DNA from: Prevotellaceae bacterium UBA711
GTDB lineage: Bacteria > Bacteroidota > Bacteroidia > Bacteroidales > Bacteroidaceae
Length of the DNA: 14,136 nucleotides
Assembly (NCBI GenBank): GCA_002297545.1
Contig: DBLZ01000071.1
Location: 1 to 14,136, forward strand
Reading direction: 5' to 3'
A model generated the notes under the pieces. That model saw only the letters and a program-made list of their open reading frames with translations. It did no database searches and was not told the DNA's origin. The position numbers and the translations under genes are program-made. Positions 1 through 7,357 of the stretch are shown in pieces; position 1 is the first letter of the stretch, and each line of letters opens with the position of its first letter.

Positions 1-2
1 TT

Positions 3-179
3 CCCATCGTCCCCGTGCGCATAAGCGGTGCATTCGAGGCCTGGCCGCGCGACAGGCGCCTGCCTTTGCCCAAGCCTGTAAAGGTGGAATATCTGAAGCC
101 AATTGTCCCTGAAGCCGAAATGGAGGACTACGACAAACTGTGCAATCGTGTGCGGCAAGCCATCATTGCACAGGAATAA
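3..179 (+). CDS. PlsC-family acyltransferase, C-terminal fragment
   Basis: The last 58 codons of a gene whose start lies outside the window; the stop is TAA at 177-179. The visible protein opens PIVPVRISGAFEAWPRD and continues through a short basic, proline-rich stretch (LPLPKPVKVEYLKPIVP) to a helical tail. A VPV-x-I-x-G-x-x-x-x-WP segment followed by a 'V-x-x-x-P-I' strand is typical of the end of the PlsC/LPLAT acyltransferase domain, which moves an acyl chain onto lysophospholipids such as 1-acyl-glycerol-3-phosphate at the inner membrane. The catalytic HxxxxD motif would lie upstream and cannot be checked. It could be a stand-alone acyltransferase or the end of a larger fusion, for example with an AMP-ligase domain. 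The family call is fairly sure; the exact substrate is not. Confidence 0.7.
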   Translation, partial: PIVPVRISGAFEAWPRDRRLPLPKPVKVEYLKPIVPEAEMEDYDKLCNRVRQAIIAQE

Positions 180-280
180 TCAGGATGGAGTCAGGGTACA
201 ATGCCGGTGCCTCTAAGGATTGGCACGTCAGAACATACTACGAACGTCAATAATATAACACTACAACATACATACAGGTC

Positions 281-1453
281 ATGACAAACGACATTTCAAA
301 GGACATCATCTACATTGGAGCAGATGACTTGGACATCGACCTCTTTGAGGGTCAGTACACCGTACTAGAGGGCATGAGCTACAACAGTTGGGTAATCCTG
401 GATCAGAAGGTTGCCATCATGGATACCGTGGACAGACGCAAGGATGAGGTTTGGTTCAGCAACCTTGCCGCCGCTCTCAACGGCCGCACTCCGGACTATC
501 TCGTATGCCAGCACATGGAGCCCGACCATTCTGCCCTGGTGGGCAAGACCATGGTGCAATACCCCACCCTCACCTTGGTATGCACGGCACAGACGGTTAA
601 GATGTTGTCATATTATTTCGATTCCGCATCCTTTGCCGAGCGCATACATGTGGTGAAGGAAGGCGACTCCTTGTCCCTTGGCACGCATGTGCTGAACTTC
701 ATTGCGGCCCCCATGGTACACTGGCCAGAGGTGATGATGACCTACGAGTCAAAGGAAAAGATATTGTTTGCTGCAGACGGATTTGGCAAGTTCGGCGCCC
801 TGTGCAACGAGACGGACGACTGGGCATGTGAGGCACGTCGCTACTACTTCAACATCTGCGGAAAATATGGCATGCAGGTGCATAACGTGCTGAAGAAGGC
901 TGCAACACTGGACATTGCAACCATCATGCCGCTACACGGCCCTACTCTGCAGGGCGAGGCTTTGGCCGAGGCTGTTCGCCTGTACGACTTGTGGAGCCGA
1001 TACCAACCCGAGACCGACGGTGTGTTGGTAACTTATGCCAGCATCCATGGAAATACGGCAGCTGCAGCACAACAGCTGGCCGGGATACTTGAGGCAAAAG
1101 GCGCTGCCAAGGTGGTGCTGTGCGACCTGTGCCGATGTGATTTGGCCGAGGCCGTAGAGGATGCTTTCCGCTATCCTCGTGTGGTATGCTGTGCATCGTC
1201 CTACGATGCCGGAGTATTTCCGCCCATGCACGACTTTCTCTACCATCTGCAGATCAAGAATTACCAACAGCGCCGTTTCGGACTGATGGAAAACGGCAGT
1301 TGGGCTCCCACGGCAGCCAAGGTTATGCGCAGTATGGTGGAGAGCATGAAGCAGTGCGAGATAGTAGAACCTGTGGTCACCATTATGGGTAAGGTCAAAC
1401 CATGTAATATCACAGAGATGGAGGCTTTGGCCGAAGCAATGCTTCAAGCCTGA
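281..1453 (+). CDS. Flavodiiron protein (oxygen/nitric oxide reductase, class A)
   Basis: A cytoplasmic 390-aa protein of the flavodiiron (FprA/rubredoxin:oxygen oxidoreductase) family, which reduces O2 to water and/or NO to N2O and so protects anaerobes. The N-terminal metallo-beta-lactamase-like domain (about 1-245) shows a full diiron ligand set: HMEPDH at 78-83 (H78, E80, D82), H147 in MVHWPE, D166 in FAADG and H219 in PLHGP. The C-terminal flavodoxin domain (about 247-390) starts with the FMN-phosphate loop TYASIHGNT at 251-259. There is no rubredoxin or NADH-oxidoreductase extension, so it needs an external electron donor, not visible here. It stands alone between two terminator-like regions, 101 bp after the acyltransferase. 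The start is the first ATG of the frame; there is no Shine-Dalgarno sequence and no clear TAnnTTTG promoter upstream. Whether O2 or NO is the preferred substrate cannot be read from the sequence. Confidence 0.93.
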   Translation: MTNDISKDIIYIGADDLDIDLFEGQYTVLEGMSYNSWVILDQKVAIMDTVDRRKDEVWFSNLAAALNGRTPDYLVCQHMEPDHSALVGKTMVQYPTLTLVCTAQTVKMLSYYFDSASFAERIHVVKEGDSLSLGTHVLNFIAAPMVHWPEVMMTYESKEKILFAADGFGKFGALCNETDDWACEARRYYFNICGKYGMQVHNVLKKAATLDIATIMPLHGPTLQGEALAEAVRLYDLWSRYQPETDGVLVTYASIHGNTAAAAQQLAGILEAKGAAKVVLCDLCRCDLAEAVEDAFRYPRVVCCASSYDAGVFPPMHDFLYHLQIKNYQQRRFGLMENGSWAPTAAKVMRSMVESMKQCEIVEPVVTIMGKVKPCNITEMEALAEAMLQA

Positions 1454-1471
1454 TCACCCCTATGGTTTAAG

Positions 1472-1494
1472 CCTGTGGCAGCCTTTGCCACAGG
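1472..1494. repeat. Perfect 9-bp inverted repeat (hairpin) after the flavodiiron gene
   Basis: CCTGTGGCA, a 5-nt loop GCCTT, then TGCCACAGG, starting 19 bp after the flavodiiron stop codon. No T-run follows, so it is not a classical terminator by itself. It may protect the 3' end of the mRNA or act together with the stronger hairpin about 27 bp further on. Confidence 0.6.
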
Positions 1495-1520
1495 GCGAGG
1501 ACGCCGGAAAGCCATGAAGG

Positions 1521-1551
1521 AGGCAGACACACATCGTGGTGTCTGCCTTTT
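1521..1551 (+). terminator. Intrinsic terminator of the flavodiiron gene
   Basis: A perfect 10-bp stem, AGGCAGACAC (1521-1530) pairing with GTGTCTGCCT (1539-1548), with an 8-nt loop. T1548 closes the stem and begins a four-T run (1548-1551), which is followed by TGTCC-type sequence. It lies 68 bp after the flavodiiron stop codon and is oriented to end rightward transcription. The reverse strand has no comparable T-run. Confidence 0.8.
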
Positions 1552-1575
1552 GTCCATATATGATGGATGCAAAAT

Positions 1576-1666
1576 GAACCGGTTCTTACGTATGCAAAAA
1601 CGGGTTTATCAATCCACGAAAACCGGTTCTCGTAGGTAAATAAACCCGAATATGTGTTAGTTACCT
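1576..1666. repeat. Nested palindrome/repeat cluster in the convergent intergenic region
   Basis: Between the convergent flavodiiron and pyrC genes (1454-1732 holds no gene). GAACCGGTTC at 1576-1585 is a perfect palindrome. AACCGGTTCT occurs twice, at 1577-1586 and 1621-1630, 44 bp apart. CGGGTTTAT (1601-1609) is the inverse of ATAAACCCG (1640-1648) and encloses the second copy. AGGTAA (1634-1639) is the inverse of TTACCT (1661-1666). The stretch AATAAACCCGAATAT (1639-1653) recurs with one mismatch at 14028-14042. This is more structure than expected by chance, but its function is unknown; an extragenic repeat element is one possibility. Confidence 0.6.
1601..1648 (-). terminator. Possible terminator of the glycosyltransferase-pyrC operon
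   Basis: Read leftward, CGGGTTTAT pairs with ATAAACCCG and the right arm is directly followed by TTTTTGCATA, a five-T run (complement of 1596-1600). The stem is 9 bp but the loop is 30 nt, longer than usual, although the loop itself contains an AACCGGTT palindrome that could shorten it. It begins about 85 bp past the pyrC stop codon. A second weak hairpin, CTCAGG/CCTGAG at 1665-1688, lies closer but has no T-run. Confidence 0.35.
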
Positions 1667-1732
1667 CAGGGTGGCCGATTGGCCTGAGCAATGAGACGAG
1701 GATTGCTTTGCCGTGGGGGAAAAGCGATGGTG

Positions 1733-3052
1733 TCAGGCAAAAATCAATGCTTCGCCACATACATGGTCGTCCACCTGCCGTCCGTCCCACACCATTCTGC
1801 CATTCACCCATGTACCGAGCACATGCCAGTGCAGGGCGTCGCCTTCGCGGGGCGACCATCCACACTTGCTCAGGACAGCATCGGATGTGATTGTATAAGG
1901 CTCCACAGATCTTTGCACCAGAACCAGGTCTGCCTTCATGCCCTCACGGATGAAGCCGCGTTCCTGTATGCCGAAGAGTGTGGCCGGATTGTGGCACATC
2001 AGTTGCACAAGACGTTCCATAGTCAGTATGCCCTCGTCCACCATCTCCAGCATGGACACCAGCGAGAACTGGACCATAGGCATGCCACTGACAGCTGTGC
2101 GCGCCCCACCCTGCTTCTCAGCCAACAAGTGCGGCGCATGGTCGGTGCCTATGCAGGCGATGCGGCCATCGGTTAAGGCACGGCGCAGGGCATCGCAGTC
2201 GCGTGCTGTCTTGATTGCCGGATTGCACTTTATCCTGCCCTGCAGGCGTGCATAGTCGGCATCGGTGTACAGGAGATGCGCCACGCAGGCCTCGCCGGTG
2301 ACGTTGCCGCCCAGCAATGCCAGTTCCGCTTCGGTGGAGATATGTGCTATGTGCAAGCGTGCGCCGGTGGCACGCGCCAGTTCGGCTGCCAGCGATGAAC
2401 TGCGCAGACATGCCTCGGCATCGCGTATCTCCGCATGATGTTCAATGGATGGATCGTCGCCATAGGTGGTCTGGGCCAGTTTCATATTTGCATTGATGCG
2501 TGCCGTGTCCTCGCAGTGGGACATTATCAACTTGGGGGAGTTGGCGAACAGTTGCTCCAGCATCTCTCGCCTATCCACCAGCATGTTGCCTGTGCTACTG
2601 CCCATAAACAGTTTCACTCCGGGATATTCATGGACCGGCATGGCCAGTATTTCCTCCATGTTGTCATTAGTGGCTCCGATAAAGAAGCCGTAATTCACAT
2701 ACATGCGCCCACGGGCCATCTGCATGCGTTCGCGCCATCGCTCCACCGTCGTCGTCTGTGGCACTACGTTTGGCATATCCAGAACGGAGGTCACTCCTCC
2801 GGCTGCAGCCGCCCGACTTTCGGTGCGCATGTCGGCCTTGGCGGTCATTCCCGGCTCGCGGAAATGTACATGATCGTCTATCACTCCGGGCAGAAGGTAG
2901 GCTCCCGTAGCGTCTATCACACGGCATCCATCCGTCAGCAGTGTTTCATCTCCATAGGCAACGGCTTCTATCCTGTCGCCATCAACCAATAGGGAGCCGA
3001 CGCGCGACTCCCCATTGTTTACTATTGTGGCATTGCAGATCAATGTCTTCAT
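1733..3052 (-). CDS. pyrC: Dihydroorotase
   Basis: A 439-aa amidohydrolase-superfamily enzyme that closes N-carbamoyl-L-aspartate to L-dihydroorotate, the third step of de novo UMP synthesis in the cytoplasm. Visible metal-site motifs are DHVHFREPG at 60-68 (H61, H63), H179 in MSHCED, H237 in HIAHIST and D304 in GTDHAPH. K147 in GVKLFMGSS sits where amidohydrolases such as E. coli PyrC and the hydantoinases carry a carboxylated bridging lysine; that assignment is inferred from motif position. The C-terminal part folds back into the small beta-sandwich (ADLVLV, then WVNGRMVWDG). Length fits the 430-450-aa dihydroorotase class rather than the short 350-aa E. coli type. Hydantoinase or allantoinase relatives are the main alternatives, but the FREPG motif and SGMP loop favour dihydroorotase. 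Its ATG overlaps the stop of the upstream glycosyltransferase by 4 bp, so the two are probably co-transcribed and translationally coupled. Confidence 0.92.
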   Translation of the reverse strand: MKTLICNATIVNNGESRVGSLLVDGDRIEAVAYGDETLLTDGCRVIDATGAYLLPGVIDDHVHFREPGMTAKADMRTESRAAAAGGVTSVLDMPNVVPQTTTVERWRERMQMARGRMYVNYGFFIGATNDNMEEILAMPVHEYPGVKLFMGSSTGNMLVDRREMLEQLFANSPKLIMSHCEDTARINANMKLAQTTYGDDPSIEHHAEIRDAEACLRSSSLAAELARATGARLHIAHISTEAELALLGGNVTGEACVAHLLYTDADYARLQGRIKCNPAIKTARDCDALRRALTDGRIACIGTDHAPHLLAEKQGGARTAVSGMPMVQFSLVSMLEMVDEGILTMERLVQLMCHNPATLFGIQERGFIREGMKADLVLVQRSVEPYTITSDAVLSKCGWSPREGDALHWHVLGTWVNGRMVWDGRQVDDHVCGEALIFA

Positions 3053-3780
3053 GAGTGTCTTCTCTTGAATTTGGTCATACGCAATCTCATCACACCGAAG
3101 AGAGCTTCGCTGAATATGCCTCCGGACATCTTGCTGGTGCCGAGTTCGCGGTTGACGAACACAACGGGGACTTCCTTTATCTTGAAGCCAAGGCGCAGTG
3201 CCGTGTACTTCATCTCTATCTGGAAGGCATAGCCTTTGAATCGTACGTCGTCCAGCGAAATGGTCTCAAGCACCTTGCGTGTCCAGCAGACGAAGCCTGC
3301 CGTGGTGTCGCGCAACTTGATGCCCAGCACGGTGCGCACATAGGCCGAAGCATAATAGGACATGAGCACTCGTCCTATGGGCCAGTTGACAACATTCACG
3401 CCGGTGATGTAGCGGCTGCCGACGGACACATCGTATCCCTCATCGTGGCAGGCTGCATAGAGACGTGGCAAATCGGTCGGTGCATGGGAGAAGTCGGCAT
3501 CCATCTCGAATATGTAGTCATAGCCATGCTCCAAGGCCCACTTGAAACCACATATATAGGCCGTGCCCAAGCCCTGTTTGCCTGACCGCTGCACCATGTT
3601 TACACGTCCTTGGAATTCTCCTGCCATCAGACGCTTGACTATGTCGGCCGTACCATCGGGGCTGCCGTCGTCTATGACCAGGACATCAAATTCCTTCTCC
3701 AAAGATGTCACGGCACGTATGATAGCCTCTATGTTTTCCTTTTCGTTGTATGTAGGTATGATAATTACGCTGTCACTCAT
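3049..3780 (-). CDS. Polyprenol-phosphate mannose synthase-like glycosyltransferase (GT2)
   Basis: A 243-aa GT-A fold glycosyltransferase of family 2, closest in pattern to dolichol/polyprenol-phosphate mannosyltransferase (DPM1). It would load a sugar from GDP- or UDP-sugar onto a lipid phosphate at the cytoplasmic membrane face. Motifs: N-terminal VIIIPTYNEKENI (5-17), nucleotide-binding VIDDGSPDGT (35-44), metal-binding DAD at 94-96 inside FEMDADFSH, and the acceptor-side RELGTSKMSGG (211-221). No C-terminal membrane helices are seen, matching the short soluble DPM1-type form. The ATG at 3780 is chosen because the fold starts there; the frame stays open to 3834 but that stretch covers the promoter. 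First gene of a two-gene operon with pyrC (4-bp overlap). The donor sugar cannot be told from sequence. Confidence 0.88.
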   Translation of the reverse strand: MSDSVIIIPTYNEKENIEAIIRAVTSLEKEFDVLVIDDGSPDGTADIVKRLMAGEFQGRVNMVQRSGKQGLGTAYICGFKWALEHGYDYIFEMDADFSHAPTDLPRLYAACHDEGYDVSVGSRYITGVNVVNWPIGRVLMSYYASAYVRTVLGIKLRDTTAGFVCWTRKVLETISLDDVRFKGYAFQIEMKYTALRLGFKIKEVPVVFVNRELGTSKMSGGIFSEALFGVMRLRMTKFKRRHS

Positions 3781-3803
3781 TGGTCTTAGCTTAGTTTCAA
3801 GGG

Positions 3804-3834
3804 CAAAAGTACACTTTTTCCACGGCACAGCCAA
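3804..3834 (-). promoter_or_regulatory. Bacteroidetes-type promoter of the glycosyltransferase-pyrC operon
   Basis: Read leftward: TTG (complement of 3832-3834), a 20-bp gap, then TACTTTTG (complement of 3804-3811), matching the Bacteroidetes -33/-7 pattern. The predicted transcription start is near 3800, giving a 5' leader of about 20 nt before the ATG at 3780. Confidence 0.75.
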
Positions 3835-3854
3835 CGGTTTTAAGGATTATTTTG

Positions 3855-3862
3855 TACTTTTG
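3855..3862 (+). promoter_or_regulatory. TAnnTTTG -7 box of mfd
   Basis: TACTTTTG ends only 6 nt before the mfd ATG at 3869. No TTG is seen at the usual 20-bp distance upstream, so the -33 element is weak or different. Together with the opposite-strand box at 3804-3811 it forms an 11-bp inverted repeat (GCAAAAGTACA at 3803-3813, TGTACTTTTGC at 3853-3863). If used in the normal geometry, transcription would start about 3 nt before the start codon. Confidence 0.6.
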
Positions 3863-3868
3863 CATATT

Positions 3869-6800
3869 ATGGACATACAGAGTATCCAGACGCTTATAGG
3901 CCGCAGTGCCAAGATCAAGGCATTGGGGCGGTTGCTCTCTGACCGTGGCCTCCGTGAGGTGCGGCTGGAGGGACTTACTGCAAGTTCCGCACCGCTGTAT
4001 TTTACATCACTCGCCGTCAGGTGTACCGAGGTTTTGGTGCACCCGTATCTTTTCATAATGGACGACGAGGAGCAGGCGGGCTACTTCTATCATGACCTTA
4101 CCCAGATCCTGGGCACCCAAAGAGTGCATTTCCTGCCATGCAGTTTTCGTCGTGCAGTGAAATACGGTCAGCGAGATGCCGGCAACGAGATCTTACGCAC
4201 AGATGCGCTGTCGGCCCTGCAACAAGGTGGAAACCTCTTTGTGGTGACATACCCCGAAGCCTTGGCGGAGTCGGTAGTGAGCCAAGAGCAGTTGCAGAGC
4301 CATACCATACGGCTGAGTATAGGTATCGCGCAGGACATACGCGAGTTGCAAAAGGCACTGATGGAGCTGGGCTTCCGACGCACCGACTATGTCTACGAGC
4401 CGGGGCAGTTTGCGGTGCGTGGCTCGTTGGTGGACGTGTACAGTTTCTCATGCGAGAATCCATACCGTATAGACTTCTTCGGCGATGAGGTGGACAGCAT
4501 ACGCACATTCGACGTACAGAGCCAGTTGTCGGTGGAGCGCCTTGATGAAGTCAGCATCGTGCCTGAGATGGGCGACGGAAGTGCATCCGGTCGCATCAGC
4601 ATACTCGAGTTCCTGCCCCACGACACGCTTCTGGTGATGCATAGCCGGACGTTCCTGTGCGACGAAGTGAAGCGTGTATGGAATGACGGCTTTTCGCTGG
4701 CTGCACGCATAGTGGAGATGGAGGAAGGTGCAGGCAAACCGGAGCAGAGCGCCTTGCAAAAGGAATTGGTGCTGACGTCGCCGGAGAAGTTCTGCCGGCA
4801 TGTGGCGGACTTCCGCACGGTGTTGTTGGAGAACTCCCGTACGGGACAGGCGAACCTGTCCTTTGATATTACGCCACAACCCATATTCCACAAGAACTTC
4901 GATCTGTTGACACGTGAATTGCTGCGTTACCGGCACGAAGGGTATGACATCTATATCTTGGCCGATAGCAGCAAGCAGACCGATCGCCTGGAGAGCATAT
5001 TCCGGGATATGCAGCTTGGCATACGGTTTACCCCCATCAGCAAGACATTACACAGTGGTTTTGTGGACAACGAGCACCATATCGTACTATTCACGGACCA
5101 TCAGATATTCGACAGATACCACAAGTACAGTCTGCGTTCAGAGAATGCGCACAAGGGCAAGATGGCCTTGACGCTAAAGGAGATACAGCAATTCCAACTG
5201 GGAGACTATGTCGTACACATAGATCATGGTGTGGGGCGCTTCGGCGGACTCCTGACCATACCCGAAGGAGACAGAATGGTGGAGAAACTACGTATCAACT
5301 ATGAAGGCGGTGGGGTCATCTATGTGTCCATACATGCTCTGCATAAGGTTTCCAAATACAAGGGACAGGATGGAGCACCGCCCAAAGTGAACCGACTCGG
5401 CGGCAGGGCATGGGAGAACCTAAAGGAACGCACCAAGAACAAAATTAAGGACATCGCCCGCGACCTTATCCGCCTCTACAGCCTGAGACGGCAGGAAAAA
5501 GGCTTCAGCTTCTCGAAAGATACATATCTGCAGAACGAGCTGGAGGCTTCGTTCCTGTATGAGGATACGCCGGATCAGTTGAAGGCTACGCAGGAGGTGA
5601 AAGCCGACATGGAACGTCAGCGCCCTATGGACCGTTTGGTATGCGGCGATGTGGGATTCGGCAAGACCGAGGTAGCCATCCGTGCAGCTTTCAAGGCAGC
5701 GGTGGATGGCAAGCAGGTGGCTGTGCTGGTGCCCACGACAGTGCTGGCCTATCAGCATTACCGTACATTCACATCACGCCTTAAAGATATGCCGGTGCAT
5801 GTGGATTATCTTTCGCGTGCCCGTTCCGCCAAAGATACCAAGGCGTTGTTGAAAGACCTGCAGGACGGAAAGACAAACATCATCATCGGCACTCACCGGC
5901 TCATTAGCAAGTCGGTCAAGTTCCAAGACCTCGGCTTGCTGATTATTGACGAGGAGCAGAAGTTTGGCGTGTCGACCAAGGAGAAACTGCGTCAATTGAA
6001 GACCAACGTGGATACACTTACCCTCACGGCAACGCCAATACCGCGTACCCTGCAGTTCTCACTTATGGGGGCACGAGATCTGAGCGTAATACAGACCCCT
6101 CCCCCAAACCGCTATCCCATACAGACACAGGTCTGCGTATTCTCTGGAGAGATCATTGCCGAGGCTGTGGAGTTTGAACTAAGCCGAAACGGGCAGACCT
6201 ATATCGTATCAAACCGTATCTCGTCTCTGCCGGAACTGGCTGCCATGGTGCATAAGTACGTGCCCGATGCTCGTGTGGCTATCGGCCACGGGCAGATGTC
6301 TCCGGAAAAACTGGAGGAAACGGTGCTAGGCTTCGTCAACCACGACTATGATGTACTGATTTCCACTACAATCATCGAGAGCGGCATAGACATACCTAAT
6401 GCCAACACCATCATCGTGTGCTCGGCACAAAACTTCGGCCTGTCCGACCTTCATCAGATGCGTGGACGTGTGGGACGCAGCAACCGCAAGGCTTTCTGCT
6501 ACCTGTTGGCTCCTCCATTGTCAGGTCTGAATACCGATGCACGCCGGCGCCTCCAGGCCATAGAGACATTCTCCGACCTGGGCAGTGGTATACACATAGC
6601 AATGCAGGATTTGGACATACGTGGTGCCGGTAACCTGTTGGGAGCGGAACAGAGCGGCTTCATCGCCGACCTGGGATACGAGACCTACCAGAAGATCCTC
6701 TCAGAGGCGGTGAAAGAACTGCACAACGAGGAGTTCAAAGAGTTGTATGCAGCGGAGAGCACTGCCGATGGTCAAGAGGAGGCAAAGGCTTCGGACTTTG

Positions 6801-7261
6801 TGGACGAATGTCAGTTGGAGACGGACTTGCCAGCCCATCTTCCCGAGACCTATGTTCCCACCAGTAGTGAAAGGATGCTGCTCTACCGTGAATTGGATCA
6901 GATGGAGCAGGACTATCAGATTGATGCGTTCTGCACACGCTTGGCCGACCGCTTCGGTCCCATCCCCCGCGAGGCCAAGGACTTGTGTCAGATGATACGC
7001 CTCCGTCGGATGGGCAAGGAACTTGGTGCGGAGCGACTTGTCTTGAAAAACAGGCAAATGCGTCTCTACTTCGTGCAATCCGAGCAGAGTCCCTACTATC
7101 AAGGTAAAGCGTTTGGGCAAATTGTAGCCTACTTCAGTGTGAATGCTGCCAATTGTGAACTTAGTGACCGCAATGGGCACAAGTTCCTCAATATATCCCA
7201 TGTCCCTGACGTGGAAACGGCTATCAAAGTGCTAAGCAATATACTGTCCATCACGATATAA
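3869..7261 (+). CDS. mfd: Transcription-repair coupling factor Mfd
   Basis: A 1130-aa cytoplasmic ATP-driven translocase that pushes RNA polymerase off DNA lesions and recruits UvrA for nucleotide excision repair. Domain order is complete: UvrB-like N-terminal module (about 1-400), CarD-like RNA-polymerase interaction domain starting FQLGDYVVHIDHGVGR at 442, then two RecG-like helicase lobes with Walker A GDVGFGKT (593-600), Walker B DEEQ (694-697), TATPIPRT (720-727) and motif VI QMRGRVGR (863-870), and the C-terminal TRCF/D7 domain from about 984. Length is close to the usual 1100-1150 aa. The frame is open upstream to a GTG at 3563, but that part lies antisense to the glycosyltransferase; the ATG at 3869 (MDIQSIQTLIGRSAK) gives the expected N-terminus. 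It is divergent from the glycosyltransferase operon across 88 bp and convergent with the lipoprotein gene. Confidence 0.97.
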   Translation: MDIQSIQTLIGRSAKIKALGRLLSDRGLREVRLEGLTASSAPLYFTSLAVRCTEVLVHPYLFIMDDEEQAGYFYHDLTQILGTQRVHFLPCSFRRAVKYGQRDAGNEILRTDALSALQQGGNLFVVTYPEALAESVVSQEQLQSHTIRLSIGIAQDIRELQKALMELGFRRTDYVYEPGQFAVRGSLVDVYSFSCENPYRIDFFGDEVDSIRTFDVQSQLSVERLDEVSIVPEMGDGSASGRISILEFLPHDTLLVMHSRTFLCDEVKRVWNDGFSLAARIVEMEEGAGKPEQSALQKELVLTSPEKFCRHVADFRTVLLENSRTGQANLSFDITPQPIFHKNFDLLTRELLRYRHEGYDIYILADSSKQTDRLESIFRDMQLGIRFTPISKTLHSGFVDNEHHIVLFTDHQIFDRYHKYSLRSENAHKGKMALTLKEIQQFQLGDYVVHIDHGVGRFGGLLTIPEGDRMVEKLRINYEGGGVIYVSIHALHKVSKYKGQDGAPPKVNRLGGRAWENLKERTKNKIKDIARDLIRLYSLRRQEKGFSFSKDTYLQNELEASFLYEDTPDQLKATQEVKADMERQRPMDRLVCGDVGFGKTEVAIRAAFKAAVDGKQVAVLVPTTVLAYQHYRTFTSRLKDMPVHVDYLSRARSAKDTKALLKDLQDGKTNIIIGTHRLISKSVKFQDLGLLIIDEEQKFGVSTKEKLRQLKTNVDTLTLTATPIPRTLQFSLMGARDLSVIQTPPPNRYPIQTQVCVFSGEIIAEAVEFELSRNGQTYIVSNRISSLPELAAMVHKYVPDARVAIGHGQMSPEKLEETVLGFVNHDYDVLISTTIIESGIDIPNANTIIVCSAQNFGLSDLHQMRGRVGRSNRKAFCYLLAPPLSGLNTDARRRLQAIETFSDLGSGIHIAMQDLDIRGAGNLLGAEQSGFIADLGYETYQKILSEAVKELHNEEFKELYAAESTADGQEEAKASDFVDECQLETDLPAHLPETYVPTSSERMLLYRELDQMEQDYQIDAFCTRLADRFGPIPREAKDLCQMIRLRRMGKELGAERLVLKNRQMRLYFVQSEQSPYYQGKAFGQIVAYFSVNAANCELSDRNGHKFLNISHVPDVETAIKVLSNILSITI

Positions 7262-7316
7262 CGCGGGACGTACATACTACATTCTTATCCAGCGGAACTG
7301 GTTAAAATAAAGGAAG

Positions 7317-7357
7317 CCCCGATGCCTTACTTCGTCTGTGAAGCATAGTCATCGGGG
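7317..7357 (-). terminator. Terminator-like hairpin overlapping the end of the lipoprotein gene
   Basis: CCCCGATG (7317-7324) is the perfect inverse of CATCGGGG (7350-7357). Read leftward, an inner CTTC/GAAG pairing shortens the 25-nt loop, and the right arm is followed by CTTCCTTTATTTTAA, a broken T-rich tract. The stop codon of the lipoprotein (7327-7329) lies inside the hairpin. On the rightward strand no T-run follows, so it would not be a good terminator for mfd. Confidence 0.5.

Noticed and set aside
207..226. GTGCC/GGCAC inverted repeat as a terminator for the acyltransferase gene.
   Set aside because: Only 5 bp with a 10-nt loop and no T-run; likely chance.
220..256. TTGGCA plus TAATAT as a sigma70-like promoter for the flavodiiron gene.
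   Set aside because: Spacing is far too long for a -35/-10 pair and this organism type uses the TAnnTTTG pattern.
3055..3585. A 176-codon open frame on the + strand.
   Set aside because: Fully antisense to the glycosyltransferase coding region; composition is typical of a shadow frame and no domain is recognisable.
3563..3868. A 102-codon upstream extension of mfd in the same open frame.
   Set aside because: It starts at GTG, lies antisense to the glycosyltransferase gene, crosses the promoter region and does not look like an Mfd N-terminus.
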